Shown here: piece by piece, positions 54,873 through 63,528 of the stretch | Layout of the letters: each line of letters opens with the position of its first letter | How positions within the stretch are numbered: position 1 is the stretch's first letter | Assembly: GCA_023398375.1 (NCBI GenBank) | Contig: JAEWSH010000073.1 | Location: forward strand, 25,802-89,801 | Length of the DNA: 64,000 nt | Direction of reading: 5' to 3' | Source: Bacillota bacterium | Lineage (GTDB): Bacteria; Bacillota; Clostridia; Lachnospirales; Lachnospiraceae | Position numbers and translations under genes: made by a program | The notes under the pieces: generated by a model | The model's database searches: none | Told to the model about the DNA's origin: nothing | Seen by the model: the letters and a program-made list of their open reading frames with translations, nothing else

Positions 54873-55052
54873 ATGAATTTTGTGCCATCAGCTGATAAAG
54901 CAAAAGAATGGGGAATTTCACAACGAAGAGTAGCAATTTTATGTAAAGAAGGACGTGTTCCAAGTGCTGAATTAATTGGAAATAGGTGGTTTATGCCAAC
55001 TGATGCAGTGAAGCCTGAGGATCCTAGAAAGCAAAAGAAGGAAATATTATGA
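54873..55052 (+). CDS. Small helix-turn-helix protein (excisionase/MerR-like)
   Basis: A 59-residue protein with one helix-turn-helix of the HTH_17 or excisionase type: PSADKAKEWGISQRRVAILCKEGRVPSAELIGNRWFMP spans most of it. GGAGG eight bases before ATG 54873 sets the start. It overlaps the next gene by four bases (ATGA). It probably controls the operon or, as in excisionases, marks an old mobile element. Confidence 0.8.
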   Translation: MNFVPSADKAKEWGISQRRVAILCKEGRVPSAELIGNRWFMPTDAVKPEDPRKQKKEIL

Positions 55053-56806
55053 AAATATCGAAACCAATTATTAAAGAAATAAATGATAATGAGAGTGCAC
55101 TTGCAGAGTTTGAAAAGGAAATCTCTTCAAAGGAATCTGACAAGGTTCAGGATGTAATCATGAATTTTCCAACAGTTTATATTCATAACTGGCCGGAAGC
55201 CGGAAAGTATGAGGTTTATGTTGGAGAATCCCATAATATTTTTAATAGAACCAGAGAACATTTTCATAATCGTGTTAAAAACGAAAATTGGCAGCATAAG
55301 CTAATTGGAAAAGAAGCCTCTTTGTATATTATCGGACATGAGCATTTTAATAAATCCTTGACGATGGATATTGAAAATCGTTTAATGCATTACTTAATGA
55401 GTGTTGAAAACGTACACAAAGTTTATAACGGAAGAGGAAATCCTCAGGGTAAATATTATCCATCAAATGAATTTGATACTATTTTTAGAAAAATATGGCG
55501 GGAGCTTCATTTAAGAAATGAGGAACTATTTCCCAATGAAAGTGTAATTAAAGATTCTGCTATTTATAAAGCGTCCCCTTTACATAAGCTTACGAAAGGG
55601 CAAGAAGAAGCGAAATTACAAATTATTGATCGTATTGAAACTGCAATGGCGCAGGATAAAAAACAAATTATTTTTGTCGATGGTGAAGCTGGCACAGGAA
55701 AAACTGTACTGAATAGTAGTGTCTTTTATGAACTTTTCTGTAGAGAAGAAAAAAAGGAAAATCATGATTTTAAATGTTACATAGTTGTAAATCATGATGA
55801 GCAGGTAAAAGTATATGCAGATGTATGCAGAAAACTAGGCATCGAAGAAAGATATGGACAAGTAGTAAGCAAAGCATCTCCATTTTTGAATAAACATTCA
55901 AATGATGATGAAGTCGATGTCGTTTTTATAGATGAAGCACATTTACTTTTTACACAGGGGAATCAGGGATATAGTGGAAATAATCAGTTGGATGATATTG
56001 TGAAGAGAGCTAAAGTTACGGTGATTATATTTGATGAGAACCAGATACTTAGAATGGATCAGTATTGGGAAAGTCAGATGATTGATAAGTATCGCAATAA
56101 GGCAATTGAACAGGATAATCATATAACTTTGACGGAACAGCTTAGAATGCAAGCTGACAAGGAAACTTTGAATTGGATTGATGCATTTACAAAAGAACAA
56201 ACAATAAATTGTGTACCACATGGAAATTATGAAATTAGGATTTTTGATACACCAGTTGAACTAGAAATGGAGATTAATAAAAAAGCCCAAAAAGAGGAAA
56301 GTAAATTATCTAGACTTATTGCAAATTACGATTGGGATTACAAGGATGGTAAGAGACCTGAAGATAGACTGCGTAAATATTGGGAAGTTATAGTTGGTCA
56401 ATGGCATAAACCGTGGAATTATGAACTGAAAAAGGAATTGAGTCAAAAAGATAAGAGAAAAATTAAGAATCAAGCATGGGCGGAGCAGGAACATACGATT
56501 CAAGAGGTTGGTTCAACTTATACGATTCAAGGGTTTGATTTGAATTATGCAGGTATTATCTTAGGAGAATCTATTAAATATCGTGATGGAAAAATTGTAT
56601 TTGAGCCTTCTAATTCAAGTAATGACAAGGTACATAAGCGAAGAACTATGAGTGATGGAACTATGAAAAATTTCGGAGAAGAATTGCTTAAGCATGAAGT
56701 TAGAGTTCTCATGACTAGAGGTGTGAATGGAATGTACATATATGCATGTGACGATGAACTCCGAGAAGTTTTAAAGAAAGCAGTAATGGACAGGAGACAA
56801 TTATGA
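55049..56806 (+). CDS. GIY-YIG nuclease fused to a DUF2075 (Schlafen-like) helicase
   Basis: A 585-residue protein with two parts. Residues about 40-135 are a GIY-YIG nuclease: VYIHNW and YEVYVGES form the signature, with an arginine in NRTREH, the catalytic glutamate 109 in DIENRLMHYL and an asparagine in NGRGNPQG. Residues about 180-580 are a DUF2075 superfamily-1-like ATPase with Walker A GEAGTGKT (212-219) and Walker B VVFIDEAH (291-298). It should act on DNA or RNA with ATP. It overlaps both neighbours with ATGA. A defence role is inference from domain types and context. Confidence 0.88.
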   Translation: MKISKPIIKEINDNESALAEFEKEISSKESDKVQDVIMNFPTVYIHNWPEAGKYEVYVGESHNIFNRTREHFHNRVKNENWQHKLIGKEASLYIIGHEHFNKSLTMDIENRLMHYLMSVENVHKVYNGRGNPQGKYYPSNEFDTIFRKIWRELHLRNEELFPNESVIKDSAIYKASPLHKLTKGQEEAKLQIIDRIETAMAQDKKQIIFVDGEAGTGKTVLNSSVFYELFCREEKKENHDFKCYIVVNHDEQVKVYADVCRKLGIEERYGQVVSKASPFLNKHSNDDEVDVVFIDEAHLLFTQGNQGYSGNNQLDDIVKRAKVTVIIFDENQILRMDQYWESQMIDKYRNKAIEQDNHITLTEQLRMQADKETLNWIDAFTKEQTINCVPHGNYEIRIFDTPVELEMEINKKAQKEESKLSRLIANYDWDYKDGKRPEDRLRKYWEVIVGQWHKPWNYELKKELSQKDKRKIKNQAWAEQEHTIQEVGSTYTIQGFDLNYAGIILGESIKYRDGKIVFEPSNSSNDKVHKRRTMSDGTMKNFGEELLKHEVRVLMTRGVNGMYIYACDDELREVLKKAVMDRRQL

Positions 56807-57123
56807 AACAAGAAACAATAAACCGAATCAGAAAATTTACAGAAGATAGAGAGTGGGATCAATTTCATTCACCAGCAAACCTTGCAAAGTCAATTGTAAT
56901 TGAATCAGCTGAGCTGTTGGAATGTTTTCAGTGGTCAGATGATAAATATGATTTACAACATATCAAGGAAGAATTAGCGGACGTTATGGTATATAGTCAG
57001 AATCTATTGGATAAGCTTGACTTGGATGCAGATGAAATAATTAATATGAAAATGTCTCAGAATGAAACTAAGTATCCAGTTGAGAAGGCAAAAGGAAAAG
57101 CGGATAAGTACGATCAGTTATAG
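56803..57123 (+). CDS. MazG-like nucleoside triphosphate pyrophosphohydrolase
   Basis: A 106-residue all-alpha NTP pyrophosphohydrolase. The metal-binding EExxE-type pattern ESAELLECFQW and the ExxD pattern EELADVMVYSQ are intact. It removes pyrophosphate from (d)NTPs or (p)ppGpp-type nucleotides. It overlaps the preceding gene by ATGA. One of three nucleotide-cleaving enzymes in this operon. Confidence 0.88.
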   Translation: MKQETINRIRKFTEDREWDQFHSPANLAKSIVIESAELLECFQWSDDKYDLQHIKEELADVMVYSQNLLDKLDLDADEIINMKMSQNETKYPVEKAKGKADKYDQL

Positions 57124-57134
57124 GGGATATGGAT

Positions 57135-58268
57135 ATGGGAATTCAACTACCTGAATCAGAAAAACTAAATATTAAGGATCTACAGCGTATTTTTGATGAT
57201 AAGTCAGAATGTTATAAGCTCTTTTGGTTTAAAGCAATTCTTAAGAAGGTAAAAGAAGGAAAGCGGAAAATTACCTATTATGAGCTTATTTGTCTTATGA
57301 TGGCAGATGCCTATTATATGGTTAATGAATATCATCTGAATCTTGGACCAAATGATAGTTTGGAAATAATTGTAAAAATTATTGCTGATCATACTCAAAT
57401 GAAATCTTCAGAGAAGATTGAAAAGATATATGAAATGCTTTTGGAATATCGGCATAAGGACATTAGTAAATTGCGAAGCAATCTGATTAATGATGTTCCA
57501 TATTGTCTACAATCTTGTTTTCTGCATGATATAACTATGTCAAAAATCTCTAAAAAAAAAGAAGAGAGAGTTCAAGAACTAAATCAGCAGCGCAGATTGC
57601 TTTATTATTATAGCGCCTATATGCAATACAACACTGAAATTATTCTGGAGAATGACTGGTTTAAGTATCTTTCAGAAAACAGAGAGATTCTTGAAGGATG
57701 GGTACAGTACAATCTTATTGAATATTTACAACGTCGTAATCCGACTATACCAGGTATACCAAATAAGATTGCACCACCAGAGAAGCGTGATCTTACGCAG
57801 GCAAAGGCTTTCTGGAAAGCTGTTATTTCTAAAATTCAAATTTTGGATTGTTATACAGGAAAGCCACTTAAGCAAGAAGGATTTGATACTTTGGGTAAAT
57901 TAGAAATTGATCATTTTATTCCATGGTCTTTTATTGCCAGTGATGAAATATGGAATCTTACTCCGACCTTCAAAAGAGTAAATATAGATAAGAGTAACAA
58001 TTTGCCGGATATGAATGTAGATTTGAAATTAATGATACATCAACATCATATTGCAATTGGACTTGCAGAAGAGAATAAGCAGATTAAGAAATTATTGGAT
58101 TCTTATTTGAACCATAACCTTAATGATACAACTATAAGGTTAGAGTTATATACAAAGAGTATTGATGAGAACGAATATACGGATGGACTTATTAAAATAA
58201 TTGAGCCACTTTATATGTCAGCGCAGAATGCGGGATATAAACTATGGACCAATAGATTAGGGGTATAG
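57135..58268 (+). CDS. HNH endonuclease-domain protein
   Basis: A 377-residue protein with a long helical N-terminal region (about 1-215) and a C-terminal HNH nuclease. The HNH core spans about 238-290: cysteine in CYTGKPL, DH pair in LEIDHFIPWSF, asparagines in WNLTPTFKRVNIDKSNN. The N-terminal domain may recognise a target or partner; no family was recognised. ATG 57135 fits AGGGG eight bases upstream; ATG 57129 is too close to it. It lies 11 bases after the MazG-like gene. Confidence 0.85.
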   Translation: MGIQLPESEKLNIKDLQRIFDDKSECYKLFWFKAILKKVKEGKRKITYYELICLMMADAYYMVNEYHLNLGPNDSLEIIVKIIADHTQMKSSEKIEKIYEMLLEYRHKDISKLRSNLINDVPYCLQSCFLHDITMSKISKKKEERVQELNQQRRLLYYYSAYMQYNTEIILENDWFKYLSENREILEGWVQYNLIEYLQRRNPTIPGIPNKIAPPEKRDLTQAKAFWKAVISKIQILDCYTGKPLKQEGFDTLGKLEIDHFIPWSFIASDEIWNLTPTFKRVNIDKSNNLPDMNVDLKLMIHQHHIAIGLAEENKQIKKLLDSYLNHNLNDTTIRLELYTKSIDENEYTDGLIKIIEPLYMSAQNAGYKLWTNRLGV

Positions 58269-58271
58269 TAT

Positions 58272-58571
58272 ATGGGTAAACTTGTGAGAGATAAGATTCC
58301 ACAAATCATTAAAGAGGATGGAAAGATTCCAATTACTCGACTGCTAAATAATGAAGAATACATAAATGAACTTGATATAAAACTGAACGAAGAGGTTCAG
58401 GAATACCAGGTGGAAAAGTCTATTGAAGAAATGGCAGATGTATTAGAGGTTTTGTTTGCAATCTGTGAAGCAAGAGGATATACGATAGATGAATTAATGA
58501 AAGTTCGTAATGAGAAGAAAGACAAACGAGGAGCTTTTAGAGAAAAGATTTATTGGGAAGCTAATCAGTAG
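58272..58571 (+). CDS. COG4997-type NTP pyrophosphohydrolase
   Basis: A 99-residue all-alpha pyrophosphohydrolase. It starts MGKLVRDKIPQIIKEDGK, the usual start of COG4997 proteins, and has the metal-binding EExxE-like LNEEVQEYQ and the EExxD-like EEMADVLEV. It is four bases after the HNH gene, so translation is probably coupled. Substrate unknown. Confidence 0.85.
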   Translation: MGKLVRDKIPQIIKEDGKIPITRLLNNEEYINELDIKLNEEVQEYQVEKSIEEMADVLEVLFAICEARGYTIDELMKVRNEKKDKRGAFREKIYWEANQ

Positions 58572-58630
58572 ATATATGTGGGGAACCAAGATGTAATTAA
58601 TCGACGTATGATATAAGGGGGGAATAATTT

Positions 58631-61627
58631 TTGGCAATTGACGTAATTAAAGTTTTAAGAGAAGGAATTGAAACAGCATATATAAATGGATTATTAGCCT
58701 CTAATCTTGCATATAAGCCGAGTTTCGTATCCAATAATCCTGGTGAAGGCAAGAAGGTAATTTCTTCTATTGAGGAAGAACTCTTAAGATGTGAGAAGTT
58801 TCAAATTAGTGTTGCATTTATTACGATGGGAGGAATTACACCACTTCTTCAGACGTTTAAGGAACTAGAAAACAAAGGGATTAATGGAGAAATTCTTACA
58901 ACAAATTATTTGAACTTTAGTGAACCAAAAGCATTGGCTAAGCTAAATGAACTTAGTAATATAACATTAAAAATGTATGATGTAGAAGCTGCAGATAATG
59001 GCTTTCATACAAAAGGATATATCTTCAAGAAAGAAGAGGTTTATAGAATTATACTTGGAAGCTCCAATATGACAAGTACAGCACTTACAAGCAATATCGA
59101 ATGGAACACGAAGATTATCTCCACTGATCAGGGGGAAGTGGCTTGTGAGATTGTTAAGGAATTCCATGAACTTTGGAATTCTGATTATGCATTAGACTTC
59201 GACAGGTTTTTTGAGGTTTATGAAGCTCGCTACGAGATTATAAAACATCAGCGAGAAGAAGCAAAGAAGGATGCATTACCTTCTTTTGAAAAATACACAT
59301 TAAAACCTAATTCTATGCAGGAAGAATTCATAGTGAATCTTCGAAAAATTATTGAGAAGGGCGAAGAAAGAGCTCTATTAATATCAGCGACTGGAACAGG
59401 AAAAACTTATGCATCAGCATTTGCAATGCGAGAATTGGAATTTAAGAGAGTGCTTTTTATTGTACATAGAGCTCAGCTTGCGAAGCAGGCAAAGAAATCA
59501 TTTGAGCGTGTATTTAATAATTCAGTTTCACTGGGAATTGTTGGAGATGGAAAGCATGAATATGATTGTGATTTTGTGTTTGCAATGGTTGAGACTCTAA
59601 ATCGAGATGAACATTTATTCAAATATGAAAAAAATACTTTTGATTGTATCATATTGGATGAAGCACATCATAGTCCGGCGAATACCTATCAGAAAGTTAT
59701 GGCCTATTTTACACCAAAACTTTTCCTTGGAATGACAGCAACTCCGGATAAGCGAGATGATCATATTGAAGGAAGAAATGTTTATGAACTATTTCATCAC
59801 CAGATAGCTCATGAGATTCGTTTGCAGAAGGCAATGGAGGATAATTTGCTGTGCCCATTTCACTATTTTGGAATCAGCGATATAGCACTTCTGGATAATA
59901 AAGCTTTTAAAAAGAAAAGTCTTACAGAGAAAGATTTTAATCAGCTGACTAGTGAAGAACGAGTTGATCATGTGATTGAACAGGCCCAGTATTATGGGTA
60001 CAGTGGTGAACGTGTAAAAGGATTGATTTTCTGTAGCAGAAATAAAGAGTGTAAGATTTTGTCATGGATGTTTAATGAGCGAGGATATAGAACACTGGCT
60101 CTTAGTAATGAAACACCACAGAAACTTCGTGAGACAGCTTTTGAAAGGTTGGCTATGAAGGAAGAAGATGCAACAGATGAGTTACAACCTTTGGATTACA
60201 TTTTTTCAGTAGATATATTAAATGAGGGAATTGACATTATAGAGGTGAATCAGGTTATTATGTTACGCCCTACACAATCTCCAATCGTTTTTATTCAACA
60301 GCTTGGAAGAGGTTTGCGTACAGCAGATGGAAAAGAATATGTAGTTATTTTAGATTTTATTGGTAACTATGATAATAACTTTATGATACCAGTGGCTTTG
60401 TCTGGAGATCGCACTTACAATGCAGATGTGATTAGAAAATATGTCATCAGTGGAAATAGTACAATTCCAGGGGCGTCGACGATTCACTTTGATGAGATTT
60501 CAAAGGACAAGATTTTTCATGCAATTGACAGTATTAAGCCTAGTACCTTTAGGTATTTGATCAAAGAAGGATATATCAATTTGAAAAATAGGCTTGGAAG
60601 ACGGCCAATGCTGATTGATTTTTATGAAAATGATGAAATAGATCCACTTGTTATAATTCGCGAGTATAAGACTTATTTTTCATTTGCTGAGCAGATGGAG
60701 AAAACAGATAAGTTATTTATACTGACAGAGCAAGAAAAGTTGACACTTGAATACTTGTCAAAGACAATTTTAAGCGGTGTTAGACCTGCTGAATTAGAAA
60801 TCTTAAGATTATTGTTAACAAAGAACAGCATTACATCTTCTGAAGTTATAGAAAACTGTGAGAACTTGTATGGTTATGAGATTACAAATTCTAAAATTAA
60901 TGCAGCATTTGATGTGCTTAAAGGAGAGTTTGTGACGAATAGCGCAGAATATGATAAGTTCTGTCATATTGATATTTTAGAATATGATGGAAAAGCTCAG
61001 CTTAATAGAATTCTAAGCTATGCAGAAAGATTGAAACATAATGATTTCTATAAGCAGGTTCAAGATATCGTAGCAGTTGGCTTGGCTCGATATCAAGATA
61101 AATATGATCATCCTTATAGGGTAGAGCGGCCATTTGTTCTTTATGAAAAATATTCAAGAAGAGATGTAAGCCTTTTAATGGATGCAGGCAAAGATTTGTC
61201 ATCAACTATGTACGGAATGTCTAAATTAGGTGACGATGTGTTTATCTTTGTTACATATCATAAAGAAGAGAATACAGATGAAGAAAAACAGTATGTAGAT
61301 GGCAAGCCCGATTATGCAGATGAGTTTGTCGATAGTGTTATTTTTAGATGGGATTCTCAGATTGATAAGAAGTTGGATGGTGCATATATGAATAAAGTTT
61401 TGAATACGCCAAGAAAACACTTACTTGTACAGAAAACAGATGCAGAGAACAATTTCTTTTATATGGGTGAATTTGATATCATAGATGCATTTGAAGATCA
61501 AAAGAAAAGCAATAGAGGAGTCTTAAAACCAATTTGTAAACTGAGATTTAAAATGCATACGGCGGTAAGAGAAGACTTGTTACGATATTTGCAGAGCGGA
61601 AATACAGCGGAGGAAAAGGTAATATGA
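58631..61627 (+). CDS. PLD nuclease-SF2 helicase with DUF3427-like C-terminus
   Basis: A 998-residue protein. Residues about 45-185 are a phospholipase-D-type nuclease with FHTKGYIF (H126, K128) and GSSNMTSTAL. Residues about 225-610 form an SF2 DEAD/DEAH helicase: Walker A SATGTGKT (252-259), DEAH 343-346, LGMTATPD and QQLGRGLR (motif VI). About 620-998 match the DUF3427 C-terminal region of defence-island helicases. TTG start at 58631 follows GGGGGG eight bases upstream. It overlaps the NUDIX gene with ATGA. It resembles stand-alone restriction-like nucleases that act on invading DNA (inference). Confidence 0.9.
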   Translation: MAIDVIKVLREGIETAYINGLLASNLAYKPSFVSNNPGEGKKVISSIEEELLRCEKFQISVAFITMGGITPLLQTFKELENKGINGEILTTNYLNFSEPKALAKLNELSNITLKMYDVEAADNGFHTKGYIFKKEEVYRIILGSSNMTSTALTSNIEWNTKIISTDQGEVACEIVKEFHELWNSDYALDFDRFFEVYEARYEIIKHQREEAKKDALPSFEKYTLKPNSMQEEFIVNLRKIIEKGEERALLISATGTGKTYASAFAMRELEFKRVLFIVHRAQLAKQAKKSFERVFNNSVSLGIVGDGKHEYDCDFVFAMVETLNRDEHLFKYEKNTFDCIILDEAHHSPANTYQKVMAYFTPKLFLGMTATPDKRDDHIEGRNVYELFHHQIAHEIRLQKAMEDNLLCPFHYFGISDIALLDNKAFKKKSLTEKDFNQLTSEERVDHVIEQAQYYGYSGERVKGLIFCSRNKECKILSWMFNERGYRTLALSNETPQKLRETAFERLAMKEEDATDELQPLDYIFSVDILNEGIDIIEVNQVIMLRPTQSPIVFIQQLGRGLRTADGKEYVVILDFIGNYDNNFMIPVALSGDRTYNADVIRKYVISGNSTIPGASTIHFDEISKDKIFHAIDSIKPSTFRYLIKEGYINLKNRLGRRPMLIDFYENDEIDPLVIIREYKTYFSFAEQMEKTDKLFILTEQEKLTLEYLSKTILSGVRPAELEILRLLLTKNSITSSEVIENCENLYGYEITNSKINAAFDVLKGEFVTNSAEYDKFCHIDILEYDGKAQLNRILSYAERLKHNDFYKQVQDIVAVGLARYQDKYDHPYRVERPFVLYEKYSRRDVSLLMDAGKDLSSTMYGMSKLGDDVFIFVTYHKEENTDEEKQYVDGKPDYADEFVDSVIFRWDSQIDKKLDGAYMNKVLNTPRKHLLVQKTDAENNFFYMGEFDIIDAFEDQKKSNRGVLKPICKLRFKMHTAVREDLLRYLQSGNTAEEKVI

Positions 61628-62043
61628 AAACTGTAAGAGTAGTTGCAGCTGTAATAAAGGCAGTTAATGAAACAGGACAACCAATTATATTTGCGACGCA
61701 GAGAGGCTATGGAGATATGAAAGATGGTTGGGAATTCCCGGGAGGAAAGATTGAAGAAGGGGAAACGCCACAGGAAGCACTCAAACGAGAAATTGTTGAA
61801 GAGCTTGATACAGAGATTGAAGTGGGAGAACTTATTGACACAATCGAATATGACTATCCAACATTTCATTTGTCAATGGATTGCTTTTGGTGCGAAATTA
61901 TAAAAGGAAAACTTGTATTGAAAGAGCATGAAGCTGCAAAATGGCTAACAAAAGAGCAGTTAGGAGATGTGGAATGGTTGCCGGCGGATGTTACTCTGAT
62001 CGAGAAGATTAATGTAGGTTTTGAAAATTATTTGCAAACATGA
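61624..62043 (+). CDS. NUDIX hydrolase (MutT-like)
   Basis: A 139-residue hydrolase. The NUDIX box is complete at residues 40-62 (GGKIEEGETPQEALKREIVEEL), with the usual glutamates for metal binding. It is close to 8-oxo-dGTP or (d)CTP pyrophosphohydrolases. It overlaps the helicase gene with ATGA and is the last certain gene of the operon. This helicase-NUDIX gene pair recurs in other bacterial islands, to my knowledge. Confidence 0.9.
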   Translation: MKTVRVVAAVIKAVNETGQPIIFATQRGYGDMKDGWEFPGGKIEEGETPQEALKREIVEELDTEIEVGELIDTIEYDYPTFHLSMDCFWCEIIKGKLVLKEHEAAKWLTKEQLGDVEWLPADVTLIEKINVGFENYLQT

Positions 62044-62093
62044 CATTACCTCTTGTTACAAAGGACTAAGAAGTTTTAAGGAGAAATAACATA

Positions 62094-62159
62094 ATGATAA
62101 AGAGTTCGCTCGCCATGGACGGATTCTTGTGGGTCAAAGTCCCTAACGCGCCTAGGTAG
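62094..62159 (+). CDS. Very small frame or truncated gene at the operon end
   Basis: A 21-residue frame (begins MIKSSLAMDGFLWV) with AAGGAG ten bases before the ATG. It follows the NUDIX gene by 50 bases in the same direction. It might be a genuine mini-protein of the operon or the start of a gene that was cut by a rearrangement. Confidence 0.3.
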   Translation: MIKSSLAMDGFLWVKVPNAPR

Positions 62160-62238
62160 TAGGAAGCCGTATCTATTACTTTAAGACAGGCTGTGTAAAA
62201 ACAGAGTGTCTGCATGAAAGCTGGCAGCCAATGGCAGC

Positions 62239-62385
62239 ATGAAGGTAGTCAGAATGGCATTTAATCTTTACTGCAATGTAACACCGATTGTTTCTGATTA
62301 TGAGGATGCGGAAGAACTGACAGACAAAAGTTGGTGTTTTCAAGGACGAACTAGAGGAAAACGATTAGGGTACATACAGGTTTAA
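62239..62385 (+). pseudogene. 48-residue remnant frame
   Basis: It reads MKVVRMAFNLYCNVTPIVSD and ends RLGYIQV. The frame stays open upstream to 62218 and there is no ribosome binding site, so it may be the end of a decayed gene. A terminator hairpin follows at once. No family recognised. Confidence 0.3.
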
Positions 62386-62413
62386 GAGGTTGCCGATTGG
62401 CAACTTCTTTTTC
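62383..62413 (+). terminator. Terminator ending the island
   Basis: AGAGGTTGCC and GGCAACTTCT with a GATT loop, followed by TTTTT. It separates the island from the AraC-type gene. Confidence 0.8.
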
Positions 62414-62595
62414 CGTAGGTAGTAAAGGTATTGAAAATTTACTCTGCTGTATATAAAATGATATTATACGTTAGGCAGGTTTTTAGTCAGAGCCGTTACG
62501 AATTTATATTTCATGCGTTTGCCAAAAAGGGCAGACACGGTCAAACATTTGTTTTTCGTCCGTGGTATACTGTTTTTAATAGAGAGGAAAATTAT

Positions 62596-63516
62596 ATGCA
62601 TGCATGGGAAACCATACAGAAAACGCTGAACCACATCGAGAAGCATATTGGCGAGGAAATGCAAATCGAAGAACTGGCAGAAATTGCGGGACTTTCACTG
62701 TTCTATTATCAGCGATTATTCACACGACTGGTAAAAACATCGGTCCGAGACTATATTAAATTGCGTCGATTGGCAAGAGCTGCCGCTCCACTGCTTGATA
62801 AGAAAAATCTTATTATTGACATTGCAATAGAATACGGTTTTGGCAGTCACGAAACTTTTACGCGAGCCTTTAAGGAAACCTACGGCATTACCCCATCGCA
62901 GTATCGAGATAAACCTGTTAGCCTACAAAATTTTGACAAACCTGATTTGCTGCTTGGCTGCATCGTAATAGAGGAAGGGGTGTCGCTGATTAGTGACGGA
63001 TTAGTTCTGGAAATGAACCGCAAATTTCTTGAAAAGCCCATTAGTTTTCTTGGCGTGACAGGATATTATCCATTCAAATATGGTAAAATGTTCGGCGAAA
63101 GAACCGGTGTCGATACGGTTGGTGAGATTTGGAACAGATTTTTCAGGGAACTTCCGAATATTTCGCATATTTCCAAGGGACGTTTAATTGGTGTATCTTA
63201 TCACGGCGATGCACCCGAAGGTTATTCGAGTTATTTTATTGGCCCAGAAGTCGAAAAAGATAAGGAAAGTCACAACTTTGCAAATTGGCAACTGCCTGCA
63301 CGAGAATATGTAGTCTGTGGTCTTGAGATAGAGAATCACGACCAGATGATGATTTGCATAGGTAAAGCGATGAAATACACTCGATTTTGGCTGAAAAAGC
63401 ATGATTTAATTGCCGATGGATTTTTCCCCGAGATGTATTATCAATGCACGTCCGACATTGCTTATGTAGAATTATGGATTCCATTTAAGAAAAGGAAGAA
63501 TGATAAAATTAATTAG
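62596..63516 (+). CDS. AraC-family regulator with GyrI-like effector domain (second copy of the type)
   Basis: A 306-residue regulator. Residues about 5-105 are the AraC double helix-turn-helix (IEELAEIAGLSLFYYQRLFTRL; DIAIEYGFGSHETFTRAFKETYGITPSQYRDKP). Residues about 130-300 are a GyrI-like ligand-binding domain. AGAGGA lies about eight bases before ATG 62596; the earlier frame from 62431 has no support. It probably controls the flavoenzyme gene 12 bases downstream in response to a small molecule. Confidence 0.87.
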   Translation: MHAWETIQKTLNHIEKHIGEEMQIEELAEIAGLSLFYYQRLFTRLVKTSVRDYIKLRRLARAAAPLLDKKNLIIDIAIEYGFGSHETFTRAFKETYGITPSQYRDKPVSLQNFDKPDLLLGCIVIEEGVSLISDGLVLEMNRKFLEKPISFLGVTGYYPFKYGKMFGERTGVDTVGEIWNRFFRELPNISHISKGRLIGVSYHGDAPEGYSSYFIGPEVEKDKESHNFANWQLPAREYVVCGLEIENHDQMMICIGKAMKYTRFWLKKHDLIADGFFPEMYYQCTSDIAYVELWIPFKKRKNDKIN

Positions 63517-63528
63517 GAGGAAAAACAA

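Larger units (their letters stand above)
62044..62595. other. Right island border with remnants and no firm gene
   Basis: A 552-base gap. It holds a 21-residue frame (62094-62159) with a good ribosome binding site, a 48-residue frame (62239-62385) and a terminator (62383-62413). No repeat matching the left border was found by eye. Confidence 0.5.
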
